A stretch of 64,000 bases of DNA from Zygnema circumcarinatum. Taxonomy: Eukaryota > Streptophyta > Zygnematophyceae > Zygnematales > Zygnemataceae. The stretch is from the NCBI GenBank assembly GCA_037447605.1, contig CM074809.1, positions 4,127,678-4,191,677 of the forward strand, written 5' to 3'. The position numbers were made by a program, and so were the translations under genes. The notes under the pieces were generated by a model that worked only from the letters and a program-made list of their open reading frames with translations, was not told the DNA's origin and searched no databases. Positions 27,813-38,957 of this stretch are shown here, in pieces (position 1 is the stretch's first letter; the number at the start of each line of letters is the position of its first letter).

Positions 27813-28103
27813 AGGCAGGGAGCGGTGAAAGGCCAGCAACCATAAAATAGTCGTACTGCCATCCCTAGACGGACACGCGAGGGACAACATGCGGCTGCGA
27901 CCCTGCGGCCCTCGGCCGAGCCGGCTGCTCCGCACGGCGGCCTGTCCACATGACAACCTGCATGCATGTGGACGGTGCATGCATGTAGCCGGTGCATGCA
28001 TGTTGACGGGTGTGGACGGATGCATGCTTGGGGTCCGGAGTCTTATCTGCAACGCGACGACGTGGCGCCAGGGGGAGGGACATCGAACAGCGCTGACGTG
28101 GCG

Positions 28104-28141
28104 CCGCATAGAGGCCCGGGGACCCGCATAGAGGCCCGGGC
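28104..28141. repeat. short direct repeat, GCATAGAGGCCCGGG twice
   Basis: The block gcatagaggcccggg occurs twice in succession, separated by a few bases. Confidence 0.85.
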
Positions 28142-29304
28142 CCTGCCGAGCCGCGCCCGAGCCTGCCCGCCGCCCTCATCCCGCTGCCCGACCTGGCGCG
28201 AAAGTGCCAACGGCCGGCGGATGTCGGCGCCTCGCGGACGCATCTGCCTCGTCGGCGACCCGGTTCAATGAACCGGCGGAACAGGGTTCCTGCGTGGCGC
28301 CGGCCAGTGCAGCCCCCCTGGCCGCGCCTTTTCTGTCAGACATTTGGGCAGCCAGCTGGCCTGTCGGTGCCGTACGGATGGATGACGGGACCGCCGCAAT
28401 CTCGCCAACCGTTTTCGGTTTCAGACGAAGGCTGGGCCGTACATGTATTCGTACTAAATTGTACGGTCGGGTATGCAGGTGTAAGTGCATGTACGGCCGC
28501 GCATGCAGGCGGTACGGCCCGCACGCTTCAGAGAGGCTACGCGGGTTGTCGCGGTCACGCGCGGGCCGGGCCGCGTCGTGGGAAGTTGGGCCAAGCCAAG
28601 CCATGGCGGCAAGGCGAGGCGCGCTCGTGAGGGAAGGGGGGAGGGAGGGAGGGCCGCCTCACCCTGCCATGCCCTTACACAAGCGTCCCTCCCTCCTCGT
28701 GGCTGCCGCCCATCGCAAGTGGCATACATCACACGGACTTGTAACTCATACCAGAGTCGGGGAAACTCATATCATAACTCATATCCGTTTCTTAGGTCAC
28801 AACTTGTGACGTAGGTTTACGCGGCATGCTTTCGTTGTAAAATTAGTCAATTTAGTATTATTATTATTTTTTTAGATTTACGATTCAATGTCCTCGAGTT
28901 GGCCAATGGCGCGCTTCCCCAGTGTTTGTGACAAAGAGATTGCCTCGACCGCTGCAGCATGGCCTCGCTTCGTTGGGAAGCTTGCAACGGACAAAAGGTC
29001 TCAAGGTGTACGCATTTCGCAGATGGACATGTGACAGCCACCGCGCTTTGTGCCCGCCATGCAGCGCTTCTGTGCACTATGCGCATGCATATGCATGCAT
29101 GGCTGTCCCCCTTCGATCCATGCAGTCCGTTCGGCTTGTTGCATGCGTGCAACATCTCGCAGCCCCACGGCGCCATGGCTGACTCGCAGGCCTTCCCAGC
29201 CCCCCCCCCCCCCCTGCTGCCTCGTGCCGCTGCTCGCAGAGCCTCCCCGCCTCCATGCCCTACCGCACTGCGCCGTCGATCGCTGACGACACTTCGATGT
29301 GGCA

Positions 29305-29448
29305 TGACGTCACGTCGCCCGCGAACCGCGAGGATGGACGGTTTGCGGTTTCCATTTCAGGCTTTGCCCGCACCGACCGCCATGCGCACACCAAAGTTTT
29401 TTATGCACGGGCGAGCGGGCGAATCGGTGTCGTCTTGACCCACGTGGC
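29305..29448. promoter_or_regulatory. ACGT-core motifs upstream of sulfate transporter A
   Basis: TGACGTCA at 29305-29312 followed by CGTC, and CCACGTGG (G-box) at 29440-29447. Both are classical plant bZIP sites. They lie 0.9-1.05 kb before the start codon. The same two motifs lie close upstream of the paralog at 44.93 kb. Confidence 0.4.
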
Positions 29449-30354
29449 AGCCTTCCATTAGCAGAGGCTCCTCCCTCGCCGTCCGTCCGTGCGCACACGT
29501 CATCCGACAAACCCGAGTTGGCGCCCGCAAACCCACCGCGCTGGCCGCCCGACCCGCCCGTCCCGCCAAGAGAGAGAGAGGGAGAGAGAGAGAGCGAAGC
29601 CGAGTGAGGCGGGCTGAGCCAGTGCGTTTATTGCGGCGCAGCCCGGCACGTGCCGCGGGCAGGCCGTACACTCCCAAAACCTTTCCACGGGCAGCCCGGA
29701 ATCTTCCCCCCGCTGGGGCCCAACTCGCGAAAACGACAAATGACAAGCCGCTGCCGCCCAAGCGTGTTCGTACGTTTTCGTACGTGGCAGCATGCCACGT
29801 CGGCCTGCCGCCCGGCAGAGCCTCCATCCGAGCCTGCGGCTCGGCCCGAGGTCCGGCAGCGGCTCGGGCGGGGCCGGACAGGGCGGGGGGGCGGGCCCTG
29901 AAAGCGGGCGGGCGGGCGCATACGCTTTCGCCGTTGCCTAGCGCGCTCCCTCGCTTCCTCACCGCCCTCGCGTGCCCGCGTGCGGGCCTCGCGGCGCTGC
30001 TGCTTGGAGTGGGCCGCCAGTTCTCTTCTCCTCCAGTCTCGTCCGCCGTTTCCGCTCTCTTTCTCGCTTGATTCGCTTGGCGAGGGCGACGAGTAACTGG
30101 AGAATATCCAGCTCAGGCAGCACACTTCCCGAGACAGCGAAATTGTAAGCGGGGGAGTAGAGCAGAGGTGACTTGTGGATCATGATCAGTGGGAGGAAGT
30201 GATTGCGTGGTATAGTGCAGCGAGGAGAGCGAATGGAAGAGGGTTTGGGAGCTTTTGGACAGCAATTTACAGCGAAATTTCTGCATTAGAGAGTGACACA
30301 GAGAGGAAATGAGAAACAGGAAGAAAGCACGGGGAGGAGCTAGGAGTGAGAGGA

Positions 30355-33300
30355 ATGGATAACAGAGTGGCGCTGATGCACAGTATAGTGGAACTTGTGG
30401 CAGGTACGCGGGCGATGGGGTCGGAGTACGAGGCCATGGATGATCAGAACAAGCCTTTGATGACGAAGGTGGCCCTCCCCCCCCTGTCCCTGATGGACGA
30501 GCTGCTGGACGTGGCGAAGCCCGTGAAGGACCTCCTGGTGGAGGAGGACGACCCCGTCCGCGCGTATCGCGGGAAGTCCTTTGCGGGGAAGCTGCGCGTG
30601 CTGCTCTTCAGCGTCTTCCCGCTGCTCGGCACGCTCTTCTCCTACCGCCGCGAGTGGATCATCGGTGACGTCATCGCCGGCTGCACAATCGCCAGCCTCG
30701 CCGTGCCGCAGGTGTGCCCCGTTCCGTCTCAGTTTTTGGAACCGCGGGGTGGCTGAGGGAGGAGGGGGGGCGTGCGTTGTGGATGGGGGAGGGAGATGTC
30801 GGCTACTGAGGAGAGGGAGGTGGACGGAATGGCAGGGGCGGGAGGATGGGAGAAGCGGGAAGAGGGAGAGGGGAGGGAGAAAGAAATGAGTGGGGCGGTA
30901 GGATAGGCAGCGAGGGAGGAGTGGGAATGGGGAGGTATAGGCTAGGAAGGCTCCAATTATTTTTCACCGGGAGTTTCCAGAGAAGTTAAGCTGTAAGAAT
31001 TCCGAAAATTCGGATTCGTGGGATTCCTTTCTAATGGGCCTTTTATACTCACATGGAATGGTTCTCTGGAATGCAGGATCTGGCGTATGCCAAACTAGCG
31101 CAGATGCCTCCTGTGAACGGCCTGTGTAAGCCCACCGACCCTCTACCGTCTCGCTCTCCACTCTAGAGTGCGCTTCTCGCTGTTCTGCGTAACTGCGTCG
31201 TGTGATGATGTTGGCGATGCGAATGATGATAAATATGCACTGCGATGACGTCGGCGATGCAGACTCCAGCTTCACCCCCCCCCTGATATACGCCGCCCTG
31301 GGGTCCTCCCGCCACATAGCGGTGGGCCCCGTCTCAGTGGTTTCCTCTCTCATCGGGAACTTGGCCTCGGACTTCCTCAACTCGACCGTGTCGGGCCCCA
31401 AAGACCCCGTCACGGGGAAGTCCACGAAGGTCCCCAATCAGGACTACGTCACACTTGTCATCACGGCCACCTTCTTCGCTGGAGTCATTCAGTTCGGCAT
31501 GGGTTTCTTGAGGTCTCTCCCACCTCTCTCTCTCTCTCTCTCTCTCGCTCTCTCTCTCTCTCTCGGCCTCTCCCTTCCCCCTGCTGCCCCTCGTTACAGT
31601 TCCGTTCCGTTGTCTCGCTGCTGTTTTCCTACCCTAAAGGCGCTGTTGCCTGCTGCGCAGACTGGGGTTCGTGGTGGACTTTTTGAGCCACGCGGCGGTG
31701 GTGGGGTTCATGGGCGGCGCGGCCATCACTATCGCGCTGGGGCAGATGAAGGGCTTCCTCGGGTACGACCAGTTCACGACCAAGACCGACATCGTGCACA
31801 TCTTCCAGTCCTTCGTCGACTACCACGACCAGGTCCGCCCGCGCCTCCTCCCCTTGCGGCCGGACTTCGCCGCAGCCAAACTGCCAGACAATTTTTTGCT
31901 GAAGTTTTGGGGCCCGTCTGCGTGTTGCAGTTCAAATGGCGCGCCTTTCTCATTGGTCTTTGCTTTCTCATCTACCTTCTCATCCTCAAGTACACGGTGA
32001 GTTCTGCTCTCTTTCGGCTCTTGTATGCTGTTCAGGCGCCTGCATGCAGCATTGAAAGCTAATATAATACTATTCTGTTTGTACGTTTGCCATCGAAATT
32101 GCAGTCGCAATACTACAAAAAAAACAGACCTCTGTTCTTCATCAATGCTCTTGGACCTCTCACATGCGTCATTATTGCGACAGTTTGTGTTTACGCCACA
32201 CGAGCTGACAAGCACGGAGTGAAAACTGTACGAAAACTTCATTTCCTTCCTGATGCTTATCCTAGCTGTTTTCCTTCATTCGAGTGGCTGCTTGTCTTCC
32301 TCAAATTTCCTAAGACTAAGGCTTTGCACTGCATGCTGATGCAGGTGGGCCACATCAAGAAAGGTATAAATCCGTCTTCTGTCGATCGGATTGTCTTTGG
32401 TGACTATTATGATAAGGCAGGGAATGTTCTCGGAAACTTTGGAAAGGACGGATTCAAAGTCGGAATTGTGGCCGGCCTGGTTGCTCTCACGGTGAGTCTT
32501 TTTTTCCCTTTGAAGCGTTCTTCGTGAGCGTTCTGTTTCCCTTTCTCTTGTAGGAGATTGAGTGGCGGTTTGTAACCGCTCCAATGGAATTGTTTGGGAA
32601 CTGCAGGAAGCGGTTGCCATTGGTCGAACCTTTGCTGCCAGGGAGGGCTATCACATCGACGGAAATAAAGAGGTATGGCAGATAACGGTTCCAAATACGC
32701 TCTTCTCCTTCGTAATGGATCACATTCAAAAGTCGAGTCGCTCATCCATTCTATTTGTTTGTGCAGATGATGGCATTTGGTGCAGCGAACCTGGTCGGAT
32801 CGGTCACCTCCTGCTACGTCGTCACAGGTGAGGCGGGGGGGGCAGTTTCGAAACATTGGAGTTTGGTTTCGGCCCCGGTCGGCATAGGAGACGGCCATTT
32901 TAGGAGCTGCTTTCCTCACTGAAGATGTCCTGCACGTTTGCCGGCTGCAGGCTCGTTCTCCCGCTCCGCGGTCAACTACTTTGCCGGCGCCAAAACTGTC
33001 GTCAGCAACATAGTCATGGCTATAGTCGTTCTGGTCACGCTGCTGGCCATCACGCCCCTGTTCAAGTATCTTCCTAATGTGAGCCTCTCTCTCCCTCTCT
33101 ACCCTCTACCGCGCCCGCCGGCCGCGTCCTTCCGTTTTCCTACTCATGCAGACTTTGATTCTTCTGTTTGCCATGTGCAATTATGTTTGTTTGTCCCTTG
33201 CAGGCTGTACTCTCGTCGATTATCATCGCTGCTCTCTCTGGCCTGGTAAAGTCATTCAAGCCTCCTCTTTTAGCGTAATCGAAGCGACTGCCATTCTTCC

Positions 33301-34208
33301 AAATTGGATACTACCTGCAGTGCCTGAGCGGGTTTTCCTTTGCCTGTTGGCAGGTGGATGTTCCCGCAGCTATCCAAGTGTTCAAGACGGACAAGTTCGA
33401 TTTCATCGTCCTCTTGGGGGCGTTCTTTGGAGTTCTTTTTGTTTCCGTTGAGATCGGCCTTCTGATCGCAGTCGTGATTTCGTTTATTCGCGTGGTTCTG
33501 CAAGTGGCGCGGCCCCACACCGCCATTCTGGGGAAGGTCCCGGGCTCGAATGTGTTCCGCAGCGTGAAGCAGTATCCTCAGGCGGAGGTGGTGCCCGGCA
33601 TTTTGGTGCTGCGAGTGGATGCCACGATCTACTTCGCCAACGCAAGTTACTTGCGGGAGAAGGTGGAGAGACTTGCCCTGCAGTACGAGAGTGGCAGTAA
33701 GGCAGACACTCCCCTGAAGGTGGGTCTACATGTCGTGAAAGTTTTAGAGTCTGGCTGCTCGTTTGTGCTCCTTTCGAATCAACCGCGTTTGTATGCGCCC
33801 TACTTATCAGATTCAATCATTTTGCCGTTTCCTCTTGCTGCAGTATGTGATCTTGGAGCTCACTCCGGTAGCAGACATCGACACTACCGGTGTGCACGCT
33901 CTTGAGGAGTTGTATTCATCGTTGAAGAAGAACAATATTCAGGTGCGTTTAGAAGTGTGCTCAGACTCTCTGCAGCCGTTTCTTTGTGTATGTGCACTTA
34001 AGGGCTGGGCCTCAAACTGACGGACGCTCTGACTGCGGCCGTGATGCTTGCTGCGCAGCTCGCTCTGTCCAACCCCGGGAAGACCGTCCTTGTGAAGATT
34101 CAGAGGTCCGGCTTTGCGGACGAGCTGACGGACAGTTGGCTCTTCCTCTCTGTCAACGACGGCGTGCGGACCTGCGCCTCCCTCCTCGATAAGGGGGCGG
34201 AGGTGTGA
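30355..34208 (+). CDS. plant-type H+/sulfate symporter (SLC26/SulP), copy A
   Basis: Plasma-membrane sulfate uptake or redistribution (SULTR family). Fourteen exons: 30355-30711, 31077-31125, 31263-31512, 31661-31832, 31931-31996, 32105-32227, 32345-32491, 32607-32672, 32767-32827, 32951-33078, 33204-33245, 33354-33719, 33844-33942, 34059-34208; in phase, 691 aa. The signature PVNGLYSSFTPPLIYAALGS, the segments HIAVGPVSVVSS and FLSHAAVVGFMGGAAIT, about ten to twelve membrane spans, ARPHTAILGKVPG, and a C-terminal STAS domain (ILELTPVADIDTTGVHALEE) with the conserved DTTG loop. The Met at 30355 is the first in frame; Met of MDDQNKP is an alternative. It shares every internal intron position with copy B at 40.5-44.8 kb. 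A CT microsatellite lies in the third intron. Confidence 0.95.
31524..31566. repeat. (CT)n tract in sulfate transporter A intron
   Basis: Pyrimidine dinucleotide run between exons 31263-31512 and 31661-31832. Confidence 0.9.
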
Positions 34209-35333
34209 GGGGAGGGAGGGGGGTAAACTCTGCTCTGCTATGCAGGCAGACTAGGAATAACGACAGGGCGCTTATGGGCCCACTTTTGGAGGCGCCTATG
34301 GATGGGCTCATAGCTGTAGGCGCTTCCGCATTTAGCACAAGTATCTATTCTCGGCTTGCTGCCGTTGTACCACATGGCCGACCATTGTTCCATTTTATTT
34401 CTAACCGATGTGCTATTAATTGGATTCGATTTTTGTTCCAAAGAGTTGCTCTTAGTAGTTTCAGCCGTGGTGGTGTTATTCGTGAGGTATTTGGATCGTT
34501 TGTTTTCCACTCTAGCTTTTTTCCTGTCCTTGGGTTTTTTGTGACCAGTTCCTCGTATTTCCCCGTGATGGTTCTATCCATGTACATTTGATTGTATCGC
34601 CATCGTGAGATGAATGGCACATAATTTCCTATTTGAAGCCTTCGCAGCAACTGCGTCGTTGCACATTGCGTGCATCAAAATTGTGCCAAACTTAAAAAAA
34701 CTGCAGACCTTGTGTACCACAAGCCTTTCGAAACCAATTTTATCTACTCGGTTGCCATTTGGTATAAGGATGTCCCAATTGATTACTCGTCCAGTGACAA
34801 CGGATAGGCAATGAGAAATCACTGCGTAATTGCTTAAAAAATTGTATGATGGTCGGACTGCATGTACTAACAACACACCGTTTCCCTCCATTGTGTATAG
34901 ACGCATCCGTCCTTTTTCACATTCACCGTGAACTCTTCGTAAAAAATAGGCTAATTTGCAACTTCCAAAAAATTGACTTCACGCCTTTCTTCTCTTGATA
35001 ACCTTAAAGACTGTCTCATCCCTGTAGACATTAAAACTGCCAACCACTCATACGGTATTTTGATGCACGTATCCCTCTATTCAAGCATTCCGGCAAACCT
35101 AACTTCAATTAGAAGGTGTAAGGCCAAGTTCAGCCCTGTTCAGCCCTGACCAGTTCTGTTGTAAATCATCTTCTCCCTCTCTCAAGTACTTTATCCATTG
35201 CTTGACTTCGTCCCCCCAGAAGCTGTCCCTTTCCCAAAGACCCTGATATTCCTACACTTTTCGAGTCGCCCACAGATAATTCTCTCGTTCTCTCAATGCG
35301 CACGAATTGCTCGTGTATGACCTCGCAAGCAAT
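34209..35333. other. region downstream of sulfate transporter A
   Basis: 3' UTR of transporter A and the 3' flank of the minus-strand ORF ending at 35334. AT-richer than its surroundings. No protein-like ORF or repeat noticed. Confidence 0.5.
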
Positions 35334-38300
35334 CTAGAAAACCGAGCGGACGGTTGAAGTTTTCCAAGATGACGTCGACATAGCTGCAACAACCTCTGCC
35401 TTCACTTGCGCAGGTGCGATGAAGCGTCTCAGAGAAGGTCCTCGGGAAGTCGGCTCTCGGAAGCTGACAGACTTCGGTCGTATCTTGCTCCCACGACTCA
35501 CTCGAAACTCCTTTCCACGTTTCCCACTCAACCAACACTCATCTTCCTTCATGGTGCCTTGATGGCCAGGATCTTTGAAAGTTTTGGACCTCGTAATCGG
35601 CAGTGGCCAAATCTCTTTCCTTTGTCTCTTTGCCTCGACATTGTCAGCTTCTCCCTGGTTCCCTTCCACCACGTCCCTCCCTTGAACATCCTTTATGCTC
35701 TCTACTGACTTTCCCTCTGTTGCTATGCCTACCTGCAGCTCCGTCCTACCATCTTCAGAACACACAGGCTTGACAATGAAATTTGCTCTCTGTCGTTTAC
35801 TTCTTAGACGGAAATCCATCCTTTTCCCATCCGGTTCCTGCCTTCTCCTCTCAGATTTTAATCTCCTGTAACTCGCAGGGCCCTTCAGGTCCTTAGGACT
35901 TTCAGAGCAACTGCACCTTTTCGATTCCTCGTCCCTCCGCATCACAACTACCACCCTTCTCCGCTTTCTCTTGACCACCTTCCTAAGATTTACTTTTTCA
36001 TCATTCATTCCCTCTTCATTATCTGATCCATTATGAGCGAAAGCACACTCCACCACCGCCCCATCAATTCCTTTGCTATCTTCTCTACCCACTGTCGTCT
36101 CGACTCTCCTTCTGACCACACTGTTCTCTAAAATCTTGCCAGCAGTTCTGCTCTCCCTACCCGCCAACTCTGCATCAGAGTCTACACCTACCATTGCCCT
36201 TGAAATTACAGGCTTTCCGTCCATCGTTTTCCTCTTTTTGACCTCCCCCCTTGAATCACCTAAAAGCGCATTCTCCCAGGCCTGCAAAATCTTCATTGAA
36301 GCTCTTGACTCCTTCATGCCCTCACTCCCATGTCTTATTTCACTTTCTGCAGCATTCTCCACCTCAGAGTCTTTCCTGAAACCGCTTTTTATCCCTTCTA
36401 CGTTGTCCTCACCTCCCTCCTCGAGCCTACTGTCTTCCGGATCCTTACGTTCACCCTCCACCAGCCCGTCTTCTCTCAATACAAGTTCTAATCCCCCTTT
36501 CACCTCTAGATTCGGGTTGTGACCACTATCCATTTCTTTCGCTTTCTCTTTTTCCCTTCCACCATTCTCTGCCAATTCGCCCATAACCACCTCCGCGCCT
36601 GACTCCTCCTCCTCCCCTTCCCCAGGCTGTGCTAGACCATCTCTCGTGCTAAATGCACAAGGCGTTCGCTCCTTCTCGTCATTTGTTGATAAAAAGGCAT
36701 TTCCCTCTCTAACGGACCTTAAGCTCGTCTCCCATTTCTGCCTTCTGCCTTCTAGCACTCCATTGCAGGGCCTTCTCTCTCCAGCCATGACAGGATCATC
36801 TCCTTCGCCCCTCACCCTACCTCCTATATGACCATCTGAACATGGCTCCATGGAGCTGTCACCTGCTCCAGATACCTTCCCCCTACTGACAGACGCCCCC
36901 AGCATGTTTTCACTTGAAGCTCGGCAATGGAACACGACTCGGGTCCGTTTCCGCTGCTGGAATAGAGGAACCCCATATCCAGGGCCAACACTTCCCCTTT
37001 CGATTTCTCCTTGACCTCCTCCTGATTCTTCCTGACCACAAGTTTTCGAAAGGTTTTTGTAGAGATCGTCAATTGACCTCTTTTTCTGAGGTAATTTACC
37101 ACGTAAGAGACCTGGAATCGGGCCAATGAAGCATCTTCGCACCCCGCAAGGGCTGGAATCTACATGGCGGTGCACCCGCTTTCTACGTGCCACTTCTGGA
37201 ACTCTCAGCAATTCTCCGTCTTCTCCCTTGATCCACTTCCCTACCCCCATTTCCTCTTCTAAGGTATACCTCAATTCCTCCACTTTCATTCTCAAACAGT
37301 CAAAAAAGAGCATCATCTCTCCTGTCGCGTCTACCTCCATTGAGCCATTGCCTCCTTCAGTCTTCCCATCTTCTAGTGCATCAGTAAGTTGAGATTTTTG
37401 AGCTTCCTGATTACCGTGATCTTCTGCTTGCATCATACCTACGTCCACCTGCTTTTCTCCCTCGCTTTCCTTCTGGCCTTCTAGGGTTCCAGAACTTTCC
37501 CCTTTCACGGACTTCCTGAGCCCCTCTTGGAACCCCTCATCCTTATTACTAATCCTTATCGGATCTATGACTTCAGCTTCCCTCTCAACGTAGAGCAACC
37601 CCTCGGGCTTTGAACTTGGCTCGTTTCTTCCTCCCTCTTCTGTCGGTAACTCGTCCAAAACCAGATCCATACTTTCTACCGGTTGGCCATTTGGGCGCTG
37701 CTCTGCGACATCTCGTGACTCCTGACTACCACCCCCGTCGCATCTGTCTATCCCGTCTTCAGCTATTGTCAGCTTAGAAGTTGGCTCTATAGAAGCTACG
37801 TCCCAGCACTGCTCATCCAACTCTTCCACTTGCTTTTCTACAATTGTTTCTCCGAGCTTGCAGTTCTCTTCAGTGTGCATCCCACCCTCTATTCGGCCGT
37901 CCATAAGTTCCTGCATTTTATCAATTTGAACAATCTGAAAGGCGTCCATATGCAACCTGCCACTCTTCTCCTCTATTTCTTCCTCATTCTGCTGAATCCC
38001 CTCTTCAAGACCGACAACCCTCTCCTCACTAAAATCCACAGTGCATTTCTCTGGAACACTTGTACAGCCTTCTATCCCATCCTCTTGGCCTAATGGCCCC
38101 GTAGGAGACTCGGCTGGGGAGCAGGTTGCTCCACTTTCGACCTCTTGAGTTTGATCGCCCTTTCCAGCCAGCTTCCTTTTCACTTCCTCTCTGCGCTGCT
38201 TACGTGGAAGCTTCACTTTTGACATCAATTGATGCTGCAAGCAGGGTATCACATTGTGGATATGAAATCCAATATCTACAGCAGAAAGGATTTCCACCTG

Positions 38301-38957
38301 CACTTGTGAACGAAAACTTCCACATCGAATGATCTCGATTGAAAGGCGAGGTGAACACGATTCAAAATCTATCCGACCTCCCGCATCACTCACTTGCTTA
38401 TCCTCGCCCTCGTCCTCTTCACGTCCACTGCCCCCTTCCCTCTTCCTCTTTGCTCTCTCCCCGTGTTCTTCTTCTTCCCCTCCGCTCTCCATTTCCATCG
38501 CGGTCCCTATCATCACTACTCCTCGCTGCTTCTCTGCCGTCTCCCTCAATCTCCCTTCCCCTCTTATTATCCTTCTATCACTCCCACACCCTTTCGATTG
38601 GTGTTTCTCCCTCCTCCGTTCTCGATCCCCCTTATCTCTATTTGCACTGTTCGTCTGTCTCTCCGTCCTCCCTCCCCCCTCTTCTTTCCCCCCTCCTCTG
38701 TCATGCCCGTCCTTCTCTGCTCTGCCATTTGGCTTCCCCACTACCTTGGTTACTTCCATCTCCTTCACTGTCCTTCCTCTCCGCTCATCCCCTATGTTCG
38801 TCCTCGTCGCCTTATTCTCTGTTCTCACACTTCCCCCACGCTTCAGCTCGGAGCCCTTCCCAGCCCCCCTCTGCCCTCCCTCTTTCACATTCCCTGCGTA
38901 CTTCCTTTGCTTCACCGTTTTCCTTCTCTGTTTTTCCTGCCTTTCTTTGCTCTTCAT
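35334..38957 (-). CDS. long uninterrupted ORF (up to 1207 aa), unknown, Glu/Gly/Arg/Lys-rich
   Basis: A 3.6-kb open frame without introns in an otherwise intron-dense region. The first ~240 residues are very charged low-complexity sequence and may be leader or intron read-through. Acceptor-like TGCAG sites near 38295 and 38245 just before MSKVKLPRKQRREEVKRKL suggest that the true start could be the Met at about 38226. Middle and C-terminal parts look like real protein: a Cys-containing basic patch (RRKRVHRHVDSSPCGVRRCF, PIPGLLRGKLPQKKRSIDDL), basic NLS-like clusters (KRKRRRVVVVMRR), RRLKSERRRQEPDGKRMDFR, and the tail SLRRFIAPAQVKAE. No domain recognised. Composition (acidic/basic, Ser-rich, disordered) resembles chromatin-associated proteins and the linker of the FHA/PHD/AP2 gene downstream. 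Function not assigned. Confidence 0.6.
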   Translation of the reverse strand: MKSKERQEKQRRKTVKQRKYAGNVKEGGQRGAGKGSELKRGGSVRTENKATRTNIGDERRGRTVKEMEVTKVVGKPNGRAEKDGHDRGGGKEEGGGRTERQTNSANRDKGDRERRREKHQSKGCGSDRRIIRGEGRLRETAEKQRGVVMIGTAMEMESGGEEEEHGERAKRKREGGSGREEDEGEDKQVSDAGGRIDFESCSPRLSIEIIRCGSFRSQVQVEILSAVDIGFHIHNVIPCLQHQLMSKVKLPRKQRREEVKRKLAGKGDQTQEVESGATCSPAESPTGPLGQEDGIEGCTSVPEKCTVDFSEERVVGLEEGIQQNEEEIEEKSGRLHMDAFQIVQIDKMQELMDGRIEGGMHTEENCKLGETIVEKQVEELDEQCWDVASIEPTSKLTIAEDGIDRCDGGGSQESRDVAEQRPNGQPVESMDLVLDELPTEEGGRNEPSSKPEGLLYVEREAEVIDPIRISNKDEGFQEGLRKSVKGESSGTLEGQKESEGEKQVDVGMMQAEDHGNQEAQKSQLTDALEDGKTEGGNGSMEVDATGEMMLFFDCLRMKVEELRYTLEEEMGVGKWIKGEDGELLRVPEVARRKRVHRHVDSSPCGVRRCFIGPIPGLLRGKLPQKKRSIDDLYKNLSKTCGQEESGGGQGEIERGSVGPGYGVPLFQQRKRTRVVFHCRASSENMLGASVSRGKVSGAGDSSMEPCSDGHIGGRVRGEGDDPVMAGERRPCNGVLEGRRQKWETSLRSVREGNAFLSTNDEKERTPCAFSTRDGLAQPGEGEEEESGAEVVMGELAENGGREKEKAKEMDSGHNPNLEVKGGLELVLREDGLVEGERKDPEDSRLEEGGEDNVEGIKSGFRKDSEVENAAESEIRHGSEGMKESRASMKILQAWENALLGDSRGEVKKRKTMDGKPVISRAMVGVDSDAELAGRESRTAGKILENSVVRRRVETTVGREDSKGIDGAVVECAFAHNGSDNEEGMNDEKVNLRKVVKRKRRRVVVVMRRDEESKRCSCSESPKDLKGPASYRRLKSERRRQEPDGKRMDFRLRSKRQRANFIVKPVCSEDGRTELQVGIATEGKSVESIKDVQGRDVVEGNQGEADNVEAKRQRKEIWPLPITRSKTFKDPGHQGTMKEDECWLSGKRGKEFRVSRGSKIRPKSVSFREPTSRGPSLRRFIAPAQVKAEVVAAMSTSSWKTSTVRSVF

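Larger units (their letters stand above)
23972..30354. other. 6.4-kb region without a convincing gene
   Basis: GC- and CpG-rich blocks (25540-26170, 27880-28720, 29160-30060) alternate with AT-rich DNA. Many overlapping ORFs occur in several frames of the GC-rich blocks, but none shows family conservation or a coherent exon pattern, so I treat them as chance. The region holds an inverted-repeat element (26281-26577), a 22-bp tandem repeat (27021-27088), ACATC and GGGA simple repeats (27766-27812), GCATGCATG-rich DNA (27958-28030, 29080-29105) and ACGT-core motifs near the sulfate transporter. A small gene could be missed here. Confidence 0.5.

Noticed and set aside
28204-29962. Stacked ORFs of 100-200 aa on both strands upstream of sulfate transporter A
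   Set aside because: Same GC-driven effect; no conserved motif; likely promoter or CpG-rich flank.
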